Part shown: one piece after another, positions 16,305 to 23,135 of the stretch
Position numbering within the stretch: the stretch's first letter is position 1
Layout of the letters: every line of letters begins with the position of its first letter
Assembly (NCBI GenBank): GCA_025757645.1
Contig: CP107216.1
Coordinates: forward strand, 2,263,001-2,327,000
DNA from: Clostridiales bacterium
Lineage (GTDB): Bacteria; Bacillota; Clostridia; Oscillospirales; Oscillospiraceae
Reading direction: 5' to 3'
DNA: 64,000 bases
Made by a program: the position numbers and the translations under genes
Notes under the pieces: model-generated
What the model saw: the letters and a program-made list of their open reading frames with translations, nothing else
What the model was told of the DNA's origin: nothing
Databases searched by the model: none

Positions 16305-16335
16305 TTGACCTAAAGTCAGCTTCATGCTGTATGAT
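16305..16335 (+). promoter_or_regulatory. MerR-type promoter/operator 2
   Basis: The -35 box TTGACC (16305-16310) and -10 box TATGAT (16330-16335) are 19 bp apart. The spacer TAAAGTCAGCTTCATGCTG carries the same AAGTCAGCTTCA core as operator 1 at 11961-11991. It drives the flavodoxin pair downstream. The match places both units under one regulator, probably the MerR protein encoded at 11486-11926. Confidence 0.85.
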
Positions 16336-16377
16336 GACGGTAACCTGAAAACAATATGCAATACGGAGGTAAGCAAT

Positions 16378-16854
16378 ATGAAATCTCTCATTCTTTATTA
16401 TTCTTACCGCGGCAACACGCAGCGCATCGCCGAGCGCATCCACAGCGCCATCGGCGGCGACATCGCCCGCATCGACACCGTCGTACCCTACACCGGCTCA
16501 TATGACGATGTGGTCGCGCAGGGCGAGCAGGAGGTCAAGCGCGGCTTCCTGCCGGAGCTCAAGGCGATGGACATCGACCTTGACCGCTACGATACGATCG
16601 TGCTCGGCACGCCCGTCTGGTGGTACACCTGCGCCCCGGCCACGCGCGCGTTCCTGACCGCGCACGACCTCGGTGGCAAGACCGTCTACCCCTTCGCCAC
16701 GAACGGCGGCTGGCTTGGCCGCACGCTCAAGGACGTGGCGGCGCTGTGCCCGGGCGCGGACGTGAAACCGGGCCTCGACGTGCACTTCGACGACACGACC
16801 CTGCGCACGCCGGACAAGACCATTGACCGCTGGATCGCGGCCATCCACGACTGA
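16378..16854 (+). CDS. cytosolic flavodoxin
   Basis: A 158-residue flavodoxin. The FMN phosphate loop is LILYYSYRGNTQRIAE at the N-terminus, and aromatic contacts lie in GTPVWWYTCAPATRAF and ATNGGWLGRT. The chosen ATG follows CGGAGGTAAGCAAT, giving a normal flavodoxin length. It carries low-potential electrons on FMN. It is the first gene after MerR operator 2 and is followed after 12 bp by a lipoprotein flavodoxin. Confidence 0.92.
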   Translation: MKSLILYYSYRGNTQRIAERIHSAIGGDIARIDTVVPYTGSYDDVVAQGEQEVKRGFLPELKAMDIDLDRYDTIVLGTPVWWYTCAPATRAFLTAHDLGGKTVYPFATNGGWLGRTLKDVAALCPGADVKPGLDVHFDDTTLRTPDKTIDRWIAAIHD

Positions 16855-16866
16855 GGAGGCATCGCC

Positions 16867-17460
16867 ATGAAAAAGCTCATCCCCGTGCTGACCGGCGCGA
16901 TCATGCTGCTGAGCCTCGCCGCCTGCGGCAGCAGGACCGCAGCGCCCGAGGCCACCACGGCCCCCGCCGCTGCCGACGGCAAGACGCTCGTCGTCTATTT
17001 CTCCGCGACCGGCAGCACGAAGACCGCGGCCGAGGCCATCGCCGCCGCGACGGGCGGCGATCTGCTGGAGCTCGAACCGGCCGAGCCGTACACGAGCGCC
17101 GACCTGGACTACAACAACGCCGACAGCCGCGTCTCGCGCGAGCATGACGACGAGACCCTGCGCGACGTGGCGCTCAAGACCACGACCGTGGCGAACTGGG
17201 CCGGCTATGACACCGTCTACATCGGCTACCCGATCTGGTGGGGCATCGCCGCGTGGCCTGTGGACACGTTCGTCAAGGCCAATGACTTCACCGGCAAGAC
17301 GGTCATCCCCTTCTGCACCTCCGGCAGCAGCGACATCGGCGAGAGCGGCGCGCAGCTCGCGGCGCTCGCCGGCACCGGCGACTGGCAGGAGGGCCAGCGC
17401 TTCCCCTCCGCCGTCACGCAGCAGGAAGTCACCGACTGGGTCAAGTCCCTCGGCAAATGA
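16867..17460 (+). CDS. membrane-anchored lipoprotein flavodoxin
   Basis: A 197-residue protein starting with a lipoprotein signal peptide (MKKLIPVLTGAIMLLSLAAC, lipobox SLAAC), a short Ala/Thr/Pro linker, then a full flavodoxin domain. The domain shows LVVYFSATGSTKTAAEAI for FMN phosphate, IGYPIWWGIAAWP and TSGSSDIGES. A flavodoxin outside the membrane suggests extracytoplasmic electron transfer. It shares an operon with the cytosolic flavodoxin under the MerR-type promoter. The ATG follows TGAGGAGGCATCGCC. Confidence 0.9.
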   Translation: MKKLIPVLTGAIMLLSLAACGSRTAAPEATTAPAAADGKTLVVYFSATGSTKTAAEAIAAATGGDLLELEPAEPYTSADLDYNNADSRVSREHDDETLRDVALKTTTVANWAGYDTVYIGYPIWWGIAAWPVDTFVKANDFTGKTVIPFCTSGSSDIGESGAQLAALAGTGDWQEGQRFPSAVTQQEVTDWVKSLGK

Positions 17461-17480
17461 CCGCGGCGGCACAAAATCGC

Positions 17481-17519
17481 ATCCCCGGCCGACGGAAAAA
17501 TCGTCGGCCGGGGATTTTT
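17481..17519 (+). terminator. terminator of the flavodoxin operon
   Basis: The stem ATCCCCGGCCGACG / CGTCGGCCGGGGAT is followed by TTTTTG. Confidence 0.85.
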
Positions 17520-17561
17520 GCAAATCTTTATCTCATCTATACAAGATTTTTTGTTATTTCC

Positions 17562-17590
17562 TTGCATTTTCGCCTGAAATATGCTATCTT
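17562..17590 (+). promoter_or_regulatory. promoter before a small gene
   Basis: TTGCAT (17562-17567) and TATCTT (17585-17590) are 17 bp apart. The nearest downstream gene is the 57-codon frame at 17695. Confidence 0.5.
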
Positions 17591-17694
17591 TTCTCCTAGC
17601 TGCAGTGCCGGACTTCGGGACATTTCCTGCCGGCGCTGTACCGCCGCGGATCATGCGGCCAGGAAACTTTCAGAATCAGAAAGGATGACCCGAT

Positions 17695-17868
17695 ATGCAG
17701 CCCGAAATACTCGACGTCCTGTACCGGCTCGTTGGCGAGCACGGCTGGAACTGGGGTATGGCGCGCAATCTCATCAATCGCCAATTTGGCACCAACTACA
17801 CGATCAAAGAACTGCAGCGGTTCTATCTCCGCCGTCCGCGGCCAAAACCTGACACGGTTTTCAAATAA
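17695..17868 (+). CDS. small hypothetical protein, possible helix-turn-helix
   Basis: A 57-codon frame starts with ATG behind AGAAAGGATGACCCGAT and ends at TAA. The product begins MQPEILDVLYRLVGEHGWNW, continues with GMARNLINRQFGTNYT and ends basic with YLRRPRPKP. The tryptophan-rich helical pattern resembles SANT/Myb-type DNA-binding helices, but no family can be named. It is flanked by a promoter and a terminator, which supports a real short gene. Confidence 0.6.
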   Translation: MQPEILDVLYRLVGEHGWNWGMARNLINRQFGTNYTIKELQRFYLRRPRPKPDTVFK

Positions 17869-17877
17869 ATGTATAGT

Positions 17878-17922
17878 AAGGAATCCCCGGCGTCGGTATT
17901 CACCGCACGCCGGGGATTCCTT
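17878..17922. terminator. bidirectional terminator
   Basis: The stem AAGGAATCCCCGGCGT / ACGCCGGGGATTCCTT joins the ends of two convergent small genes and reaches into the stop codon of the minus-strand one. Confidence 0.8.
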
Positions 17923-18268
17923 ATTTCATTGTTTCGCCGGGGCGAAGTCTGCCGAGGCGCTCCAAACGCCGAACGATTGCGCCATTTGTGCGCTGAAACC
18001 GCGCCTGCATCTCCTCCATGGAACAGCCTACGTCAAACATCTGCATCAGGGCGGCTTCATCCGCCTCCGTCCACGGCTTGCCCGCATTGGGCAGTGGTGC
18101 AGACCGCTTCGGCCGGTCCGACACATACCGCAGCACGCAATGCAGCGCGCGGATGATCTCCGGCCGGTTGCAGACGCTGTCGGCCGGCAGGCACTCGCCC
18201 GTCAGCGGGTCGACGCCGTCGGCCAGCTCCGTCAGCAGTGCTTCTGCTTGCCTCAATTCCATCGTCAT
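17921..18268 (-). CDS. small hypothetical protein with SANT-like C-terminal segment
   Basis: A 115-residue protein. The first 60 residues include GVDPLTGECLPADSVCNRPEI, a pattern seen in short accessory proteins of Clostridia. The second half, PWTEADEAALMQMFDVGCS then MEEMQARFQRTNGAIVRRL, looks like a Myb/SANT or GcrA-type DNA-binding helix bundle. A second ATG two codons in is equally possible. It directly follows a small zinc-finger-like frame on the same strand, suggesting an operon. Confidence 0.6.
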   Translation of the reverse strand: MTMELRQAEALLTELADGVDPLTGECLPADSVCNRPEIIRALHCVLRYVSDRPKRSAPLPNAGKPWTEADEAALMQMFDVGCSMEEMQARFQRTNGAIVRRLERLGRLRPGETMK

Positions 18269-18271
18269 GCT

Positions 18272-18439
18272 CTAACGCCCCCACCATTCGTAGTCTGCAG
18301 GCAGCCGCCCATTGCGCTTACGCTCCGCCATCCATCTGCATTGATCGCAATAGTACTGCGCAGCAACAAACTCCAGATAGCTCTCACGAACCAGCCCAAC
18401 AATAATATATATGAGCGATATATGAGCGCAAAAAACCAC
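18272..18439 (-). CDS. small cysteine-pair protein, unknown function
   Basis: A 55-codon frame ends 3 bp before the start of the following gene. Its last 38 residues include ESYLEFVAAQYYCDQCRWMA, then ERKRNGRLPADYEWWGR, coherent protein with one CxxC pair. The start is uncertain: I mark a GTG behind AAAGAAGAAATGATAT. The first residues (ISLIYIIVGL) are low quality and cross a tandem 10-bp repeat, so the true N-terminus may be lost. Confidence 0.45.
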   Translation of the reverse strand: MVFCAHISLIYIIVGLVRESYLEFVAAQYYCDQCRWMAERKRNGRLPADYEWWGR

Positions 18440-18611
18440 ATATCATTTCTTCTTTCCCAAAGCCGGTTTTCCTCTGTACTTTCATACTATCAGAGCGCCA
18501 GTCCCATAAACAGGACTGTGCAGAGAGTGTGCAACGGAGTATGAAATAGAACAAATTTTTCGATTTATTTCACACCCTGTTGCATAGCGCCCACGAAAAA
18601 TTGAAAACGAA
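18440..18611. other. intergenic region with no gene seen
   Basis: An AT-richer stretch between the small cysteine-pair frame and tRNA-Ala. It holds a short hairpin (AGTCC / GGACT around 18500-18520) but no gene or clear promoter. Confidence 0.5.
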
Positions 18612-18644
18612 AAAATCCTGTAATCTCAAAGATTACAGGATTTT
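18612..18644 (-). terminator. tRNA-Ala terminator
   Basis: The stem AAAATCCTGTAATC / GATTACAGGATTTT lies 3 bp past the CCA end of the tRNA, with a T run in the tRNA direction. Confidence 0.85.
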
Positions 18645-18646
18645 CG

Positions 18647-18722
<76 letters not shown>

Positions 18723-18735
18723 ACAGGCAAGGTGT

Positions 18736-18764
18736 ATCATATCAGAAAACGACACGAATGTCAA
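18736..18764 (-). promoter_or_regulatory. tRNA-Ala promoter
   Basis: On the minus strand TTGACA (18764-18759) and TATGAT (18741-18736) are spaced by 17 bp, near consensus. Confidence 0.85.
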
Positions 18765-18854
18765 GAACGTTTTTGCATTTCCGCGAAAAAATCTGCGCGG
18801 CGATTCGGGCGCCGCGCAGAGGGTTTCTTTCGCATTGTCTGTGCGCCCGCGCGC

Positions 18855-19487
18855 TCACGCCTCGCAGTCGCGGCGGACGATATCCGCGATGGCGGCGGCC
18901 AGCTTCTTGTGCCCGTCGGGGTCGAGATGCTCGCCGTCGAGCGCGCTCATCTGCGTGACCGTGCCGGCGTCCAGAAACCGCAGGCCATACGCCTCGGCGA
19001 TCATCTGATACTGCGCCGCCACGCCCTGCGAGACGGCGAGCGACTGCGCGTCATACTCCGGGTCGCGCTGCGGCGCGGCCGGGCCGAGCGGCGGCGGGGC
19101 CACGAGCAGGATCTTCGTCCACGCGGGCAGCATGCCGATGACGAGCCGCACGAGCTTGTCCATGCCGGCGCCCACGTCCTCGGCGGAGCGGGTCTTGTCG
19201 ATCTTGCAGTCGTTCGTGCCGAGCATGAGCACGATGTACTGCACCGGGCCGTGGCTCTCGATGCTCAGCGGCAGCGTCTCGAGCGCGGAGCGCCCGTCGC
19301 GGTTGCTGTCCGGAAAGGCCGCTGTGCGGCCGACCAGGCCGTCCTCCGCGACGTAATACCCGTCGCCGAGCAGGGTCTGCAGCACGCCGGGATAGCGAAT
19401 GTCGCGCCCGTAGCGGTGCTTCCAGTCGGGCGTGAAGCCATAGGTGTTGCTGTCGCCGAAACAGAGGATCTCGATCACGCCGCGCAC
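18855..19487 (-). CDS. SGNH/GDSL-family hydrolase
   Basis: A 210-residue esterase-like protein. Block I is ILCFGDSNTYGF with the catalytic Ser; block III is LMLGTNDCK; the catalytic Asp and His lie in LDGEHLDPDGHKKLA near the C-terminus. It resembles arylesterase or acyl-CoA thioesterase-I-like members, substrate unknown. Its start lies next to the stop of the SufB-like gene, the last gene of a six-gene minus-strand run. Confidence 0.88.
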   Translation of the reverse strand: MRGVIEILCFGDSNTYGFTPDWKHRYGRDIRYPGVLQTLLGDGYYVAEDGLVGRTAAFPDSNRDGRSALETLPLSIESHGPVQYIVLMLGTNDCKIDKTRSAEDVGAGMDKLVRLVIGMLPAWTKILLVAPPPLGPAAPQRDPEYDAQSLAVSQGVAAQYQMIAEAYGLRFLDAGTVTQMSALDGEHLDPDGHKKLAAAIADIVRRDCEA

Positions 19488-19488
19488 C

Positions 19489-20406
19489 TCACTTCAGGAA
19501 GCCGCTGATGATCTGCTCCTCGGCTTCCTTTTCGGTCAGGCCGAGGGTCATGAGCTTGTCGAGCTGCTCGCCGGCGATCTTGCCGATGGCGGCCTCGTGG
19601 ATGAGGCTGGCCTCGACGCAGTTTGCCGTGATCTCCGGACGCGCGCCGACGGTGCCGCTGTCCATGATGATGGCGTCGCACTCCGAGTGACCAGCGCACT
19701 TGTTGTTGCCGCGGATGTTGGAGTTGAACATCTGGCTGGAGTGATCCTTGGCGACGGAGCGGGAGATGACGTTCGTGCTGGAATCATAGCCGTCGAGGTC
19801 AACGGAGAAGTTCGTCTCCGCGTGCTGATGGCCGTGCGTCATGATCTTTTCCTTGATGATGAGCGTGGCGCCGTCCGACAGGTGGGCCTGCGTGTCGCGG
19901 TATGTGGAGTCGATGCCCTTGATCTGGGTCGTCTCCATCTCCATGTAGGCGTTCTCGCCGAGGTCGACGATCGTCGTCGGGTTCATGACGTTCTCGCCGT
20001 TGCCGTCGCCCTCGCCGTAGTGCTTTTCGATGTAGCGCACCTTGGCGTTCTTGCCGACGAAGAAGCTGTGGATGCCGTCGTGGCGGGACTCCTGCGTGCC
20101 GCAGTTGTGGATGCCGCAGCCGGCGACGATGGTCACATCGCAGTCCTCGCCGATGTAAAAGTCATTGTAGACCATGTCCTTGAGGCCGGTCTGGGAAATG
20201 ATGACCGGGATGTGCACGCTCTCGTTTTTCGTGCCGGGGGCGATGTAAATGTCGATGCCGGGCTTGTCTTCCTTCGTGACGATGTTGATGTGCGCGGTCG
20301 TGTTGCGGCCGGCGAGCTTGCCGTCGGCGCGGATGTTATAGGCACCCTCGGGGATGCCGTGGAGGTCGGCGACCTCTTCGAGCAGTTTTTTCTCAATTGC
20401 ATCCAT
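19489..20406 (-). CDS. SufB/SufD-family Fe-S assembly scaffold (minimal SUF type)
   Basis: A 305-residue beta-helix scaffold protein for iron-sulfur cluster building. The C-terminal core is typical (DHSSQMFNSNIRGNNKCAGH, RPEITANCVEASLIHEAAIG with conserved Cys and Glu). At 305 residues it lacks the N-terminal half of classical SufB (about 470). It is paired only with a SufC ATPase upstream; no SufD, SufS or SufU lies nearby. That matches the two-gene SUF-like minimal system described in archaea and some Firmicutes. Confidence 0.85.
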   Translation of the reverse strand: MDAIEKKLLEEVADLHGIPEGAYNIRADGKLAGRNTTAHINIVTKEDKPGIDIYIAPGTKNESVHIPVIISQTGLKDMVYNDFYIGEDCDVTIVAGCGIHNCGTQESRHDGIHSFFVGKNAKVRYIEKHYGEGDGNGENVMNPTTIVDLGENAYMEMETTQIKGIDSTYRDTQAHLSDGATLIIKEKIMTHGHQHAETNFSVDLDGYDSSTNVISRSVAKDHSSQMFNSNIRGNNKCAGHSECDAIIMDSGTVGARPEITANCVEASLIHEAAIGKIAGEQLDKLMTLGLTEKEAEEQIISGFLK

Positions 20407-20420
20407 GGTGATTCCCTCCC

Positions 20421-21143
20421 TCAGACCTTGTCAGCCAGACGGCTGCACACGCTCGACGCCTGCATGAGCACGGGCATGATCTCATCCTTGCTGCCGATGG
20501 CGCGGATCTCGCCGTCGACGAGCACGACGATCTTGTCGGCCGTCTCGAGAATGCGCTCCTGGTGCGAAATGATGAGGATGCTGCCGTGGATCGCCTCGTG
20601 CATCTTCTCGAACACGCTGATGAGGTTCTGGAAGCTCCAGAGGTCGATGCCGGCCTCGGGCTCGTCGAAGATGGACATCTTCGTGCCGCGGGCGAGCATG
20701 GTCGCGATCTCGATGCGCTTGAGCTCGCCGCCGGAAAGGCTGGCGTTCACTTCGCGGTTGACATAATCCCGTGCGCACAGGCCGACCTCGGACAGATAGG
20801 TGCAGGCCTCGTTCGTCGAGAGCTTCTTGCCGGAGGCGATGCTGATGAGGTCAAAGACCGTGATGCCCTTGAAGCGCACCGGCTGCTGGAAAGCGAAGCT
20901 GATGCCGCGGCGGGCGCGCTCGGTGATGGACATGTGGGTGATGTCCTCCCCGTCGAGCAGGATCTGGCCGGAGGTCGGCTGCTCGATGCCGGCGATGAGT
21001 TTGGCCATGGTGGACTTGCCGCTGCCGTTCGGGCCGGTGATGACGACCATGCGTTCATCGACCGTGAGGCTCACGTCCTTGAGGATCTGGCGGACACCGG
21101 CGTCCGTTTCGGCCTCAAAGCAAAGGTGTTTGAGTTCAAGCAT
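20421..21143 (-). CDS. sufC: SufC-type ABC ATPase for Fe-S assembly
   Basis: A 240-residue soluble ABC ATPase. Walker A is GPNGSGKSTMAK, the Q-loop lies in FAFQQPVRF, the signature is SLSGGELKRIEIA, Walker B is MSIFDEPEAGID, and the switch His is in IISHQER. These match SufC, which works with SufB/D. I chose the ATG nine bases after AGAGGGA; an ATG three codons earlier is too close to it. It is followed after 14 bp by the SufB-like gene. Confidence 0.9.
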   Translation of the reverse strand: MLELKHLCFEAETDAGVRQILKDVSLTVDERMVVITGPNGSGKSTMAKLIAGIEQPTSGQILLDGEDITHMSITERARRGISFAFQQPVRFKGITVFDLISIASGKKLSTNEACTYLSEVGLCARDYVNREVNASLSGGELKRIEIATMLARGTKMSIFDEPEAGIDLWSFQNLISVFEKMHEAIHGSILIISHQERILETADKIVVLVDGEIRAIGSKDEIMPVLMQASSVCSRLADKV

Positions 21144-21169
21144 AGGTTTCATTCCCTCTTCTCTTTGTT

Positions 21170-21811
21170 TCAAAAATCTTCGTCGTCAAATTTATCTGAC
21201 AGGTCTTTCTTAAAAGACAGTTTGGACTCTTTGTGCCGGATGAGGCGGCCGATGTTGCTGCGGTGCTTGACCACGAGCAGAATGACGCAAAACAGGCTCA
21301 GCAGTGCCGGCAGCTTGCCGCAGGCGGCGAGCACGCCGATGGGCGCGATGAGCGCGCCGCAGATGCTGCCGAGCGACACATAGCGCGTGGCCCAGACGAT
21401 GCCGACAAAAATCAGCAGCGAGACAAGGCCGGTCGGAAAGCTCACGATCAGCAGCATCGTCTCGGCGCAGAGCACGCCCTTGCCGCCGCGAAAGCCGTAA
21501 AACACCGGGTAGATGTGGCCGAGCATGACGCAAAAGCCCGCGAACACCTGCCCCGTGGACGCCGCGCCCTGCGTGCCCATGATGAGCCCGCCGGCCACGA
21601 CGGCGATGACGGTCTTGAGCACATCCGTGCCGATGACGATGGCGAGGCCGGGCGCGCCGAACGTGCGGAAGAAATTCGTCAGGCCGGCGTTGCCGCTGCC
21701 GTAATCGCGCACGTCACGGTGAAAGACGTATTTCGATGCGATGATCGCCCCGTTGAGCCCGCCGAGCAGGTAGGAGAAAACGGCGATGGCCGCGAGCAGG
21801 CCGGGGATCAT
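21170..21811 (-). CDS. plsY: glycerol-3-phosphate acyltransferase PlsY
   Basis: A 213-residue membrane enzyme that acylates glycerol 3-phosphate from acyl phosphate, the first step of phospholipid synthesis. The three PlsY motifs are visible: YGSGNAGLTNFFRTFG, GHIYPVFYGFRGGKG and VKHRSNIGRLIR. About five membrane segments are present. Its ATG overlaps the stop of der by 4 bp. The last 20 residues are charged and variable. Confidence 0.93.
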   Translation of the reverse strand: MIPGLLAAIAVFSYLLGGLNGAIIASKYVFHRDVRDYGSGNAGLTNFFRTFGAPGLAIVIGTDVLKTVIAVVAGGLIMGTQGAASTGQVFAGFCVMLGHIYPVFYGFRGGKGVLCAETMLLIVSFPTGLVSLLIFVGIVWATRYVSLGSICGALIAPIGVLAACGKLPALLSLFCVILLVVKHRSNIGRLIRHKESKLSFKKDLSDKFDDEDF

Positions 21812-23133
21812 TCCTGCTCCCCCTTCTGACGGATGACCATGCGGATGGGCGTGCCCTCCAGCCCGAACACGGCGCGGATCTGGTTTTCCAGATAGCGCTG
21901 GTAGGAAAAATGGAACAGCTCCCGGCTGTTGCAGAACACGACGAAGCACGGCGGCTTGACGCCCGTCTGCGTCATGTAATAGATCTTCAGGCGGCGGCCC
22001 TTGTCCGTCGGCGGCTGGACGCGCGCCTGCGCGTCGGCGAGGACGTTGTTGAGCATGCCGGTGGTGATGCGCATGGCGCTCTGGTCGTTGACAAAGTTGA
22101 TGAGCTCGAACAGCCGCTCGGTGCGCTGGCCGGTCAGGGCCGAGATGAACAGCACCGGCGCGTAGGACATGAAGCTCAGGTCGCGCAGGACGTCCTTGCG
22201 CATTTTTTCCATGGTGCCGGTCTCTTTGTCAACCAGGTCCCACTTGTTCACGACGATGATGGACGCCTTGCCCGCCTCGTGCGCGAGGCCGGCAATCTTC
22301 GTGTCCTGCTCCGTGACGCCGTCGCGCGCGTCGATCATGATCAGGCACACATCCGCGCGCTCGATGGCGAGCTTGGCGCGCATGACGGAGAATTTCTCAA
22401 TGCGGTCGTCCACGCGGGACTTGCGCCGGATGCCGGCGGTATCGACAAAGATATACTTGCCGTATTTGTTCTCAAAGCGGGTGTCGACGCTGTCGCGCGT
22501 CGTGCCGGCGACGTTGCTGACGATGACGCGCTTTTCGCCGAGGATGAGGTTCACGAGCGAGGACTTGCCGACGTTCGGCTTGCCGATGACGGCGACGCGG
22601 GTGTAGTCCGCGTCCGCATCGTCCGCATCCGCGGGCGGGAAATGCTCCAGGCAGGCGTCGAGCAGGTCGCCCGTGCCGTGGCCGTGCACGGCGGACACGG
22701 CGATCGGGTCGCCGAGGCCGAGGGAGTAAAACTCATAGATGCCGGGGTCGACCGCGCCGGTGGAGTCCATCTTGTTGACGGCCAGCACGACGGGCTTTTT
22801 CGAGCGCAGGAGCATATTGGCCACTTCCTGATCGGCGGCGGTGACGCCGGTGCCGATCTCGGTGACGAGCACGACGACGTCGGCCGCGTCGATGGCGAGC
22901 TGCGCCTGCTCGCGCATGAAGAGCAGGATCTCATTGTCGGTGCTCGGCTCGATGCCGCCGGTATCGACGATATCGAACGTGCGGCCGCACCACTCGCACT
23001 CGGCATAGAGCCGGTCGCGCGTGACGCCGGGCGTGTCCTCCACGATGGACAGGCGGCGGCCACAGAGCTTATTGAAGAGCATGGACTTGCCGACGTTCGG
23101 CCGGCCCACGATCGCAACCAGGGGTCTGGACAT
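21808..23133 (-). CDS. der: ribosome biogenesis GTPase Der (EngA)
   Basis: A 441-residue double GTPase needed for 50S subunit maturation. It has two G domains with P-loops GRPNVGKSMLF (about residue 10) and GKPNVGKSSLV (about 185), DTGG and DTAG switch motifs, NKMD and NKWD specificity motifs, and a C-terminal KH-like domain. Length is standard. It lies between the DUF512 protein and plsY with only 2 bp to the former. Confidence 0.96.
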   Translation of the reverse strand: MSRPLVAIVGRPNVGKSMLFNKLCGRRLSIVEDTPGVTRDRLYAECEWCGRTFDIVDTGGIEPSTDNEILLFMREQAQLAIDAADVVVLVTEIGTGVTAADQEVANMLLRSKKPVVLAVNKMDSTGAVDPGIYEFYSLGLGDPIAVSAVHGHGTGDLLDACLEHFPPADADDADADYTRVAVIGKPNVGKSSLVNLILGEKRVIVSNVAGTTRDSVDTRFENKYGKYIFVDTAGIRRKSRVDDRIEKFSVMRAKLAIERADVCLIMIDARDGVTEQDTKIAGLAHEAGKASIIVVNKWDLVDKETGTMEKMRKDVLRDLSFMSYAPVLFISALTGQRTERLFELINFVNDQSAMRITTGMLNNVLADAQARVQPPTDKGRRLKIYYMTQTGVKPPCFVVFCNSRELFHFSYQRYLENQIRAVFGLEGTPIRMVIRQKGEQE

Positions 23134-23135
23134 GA

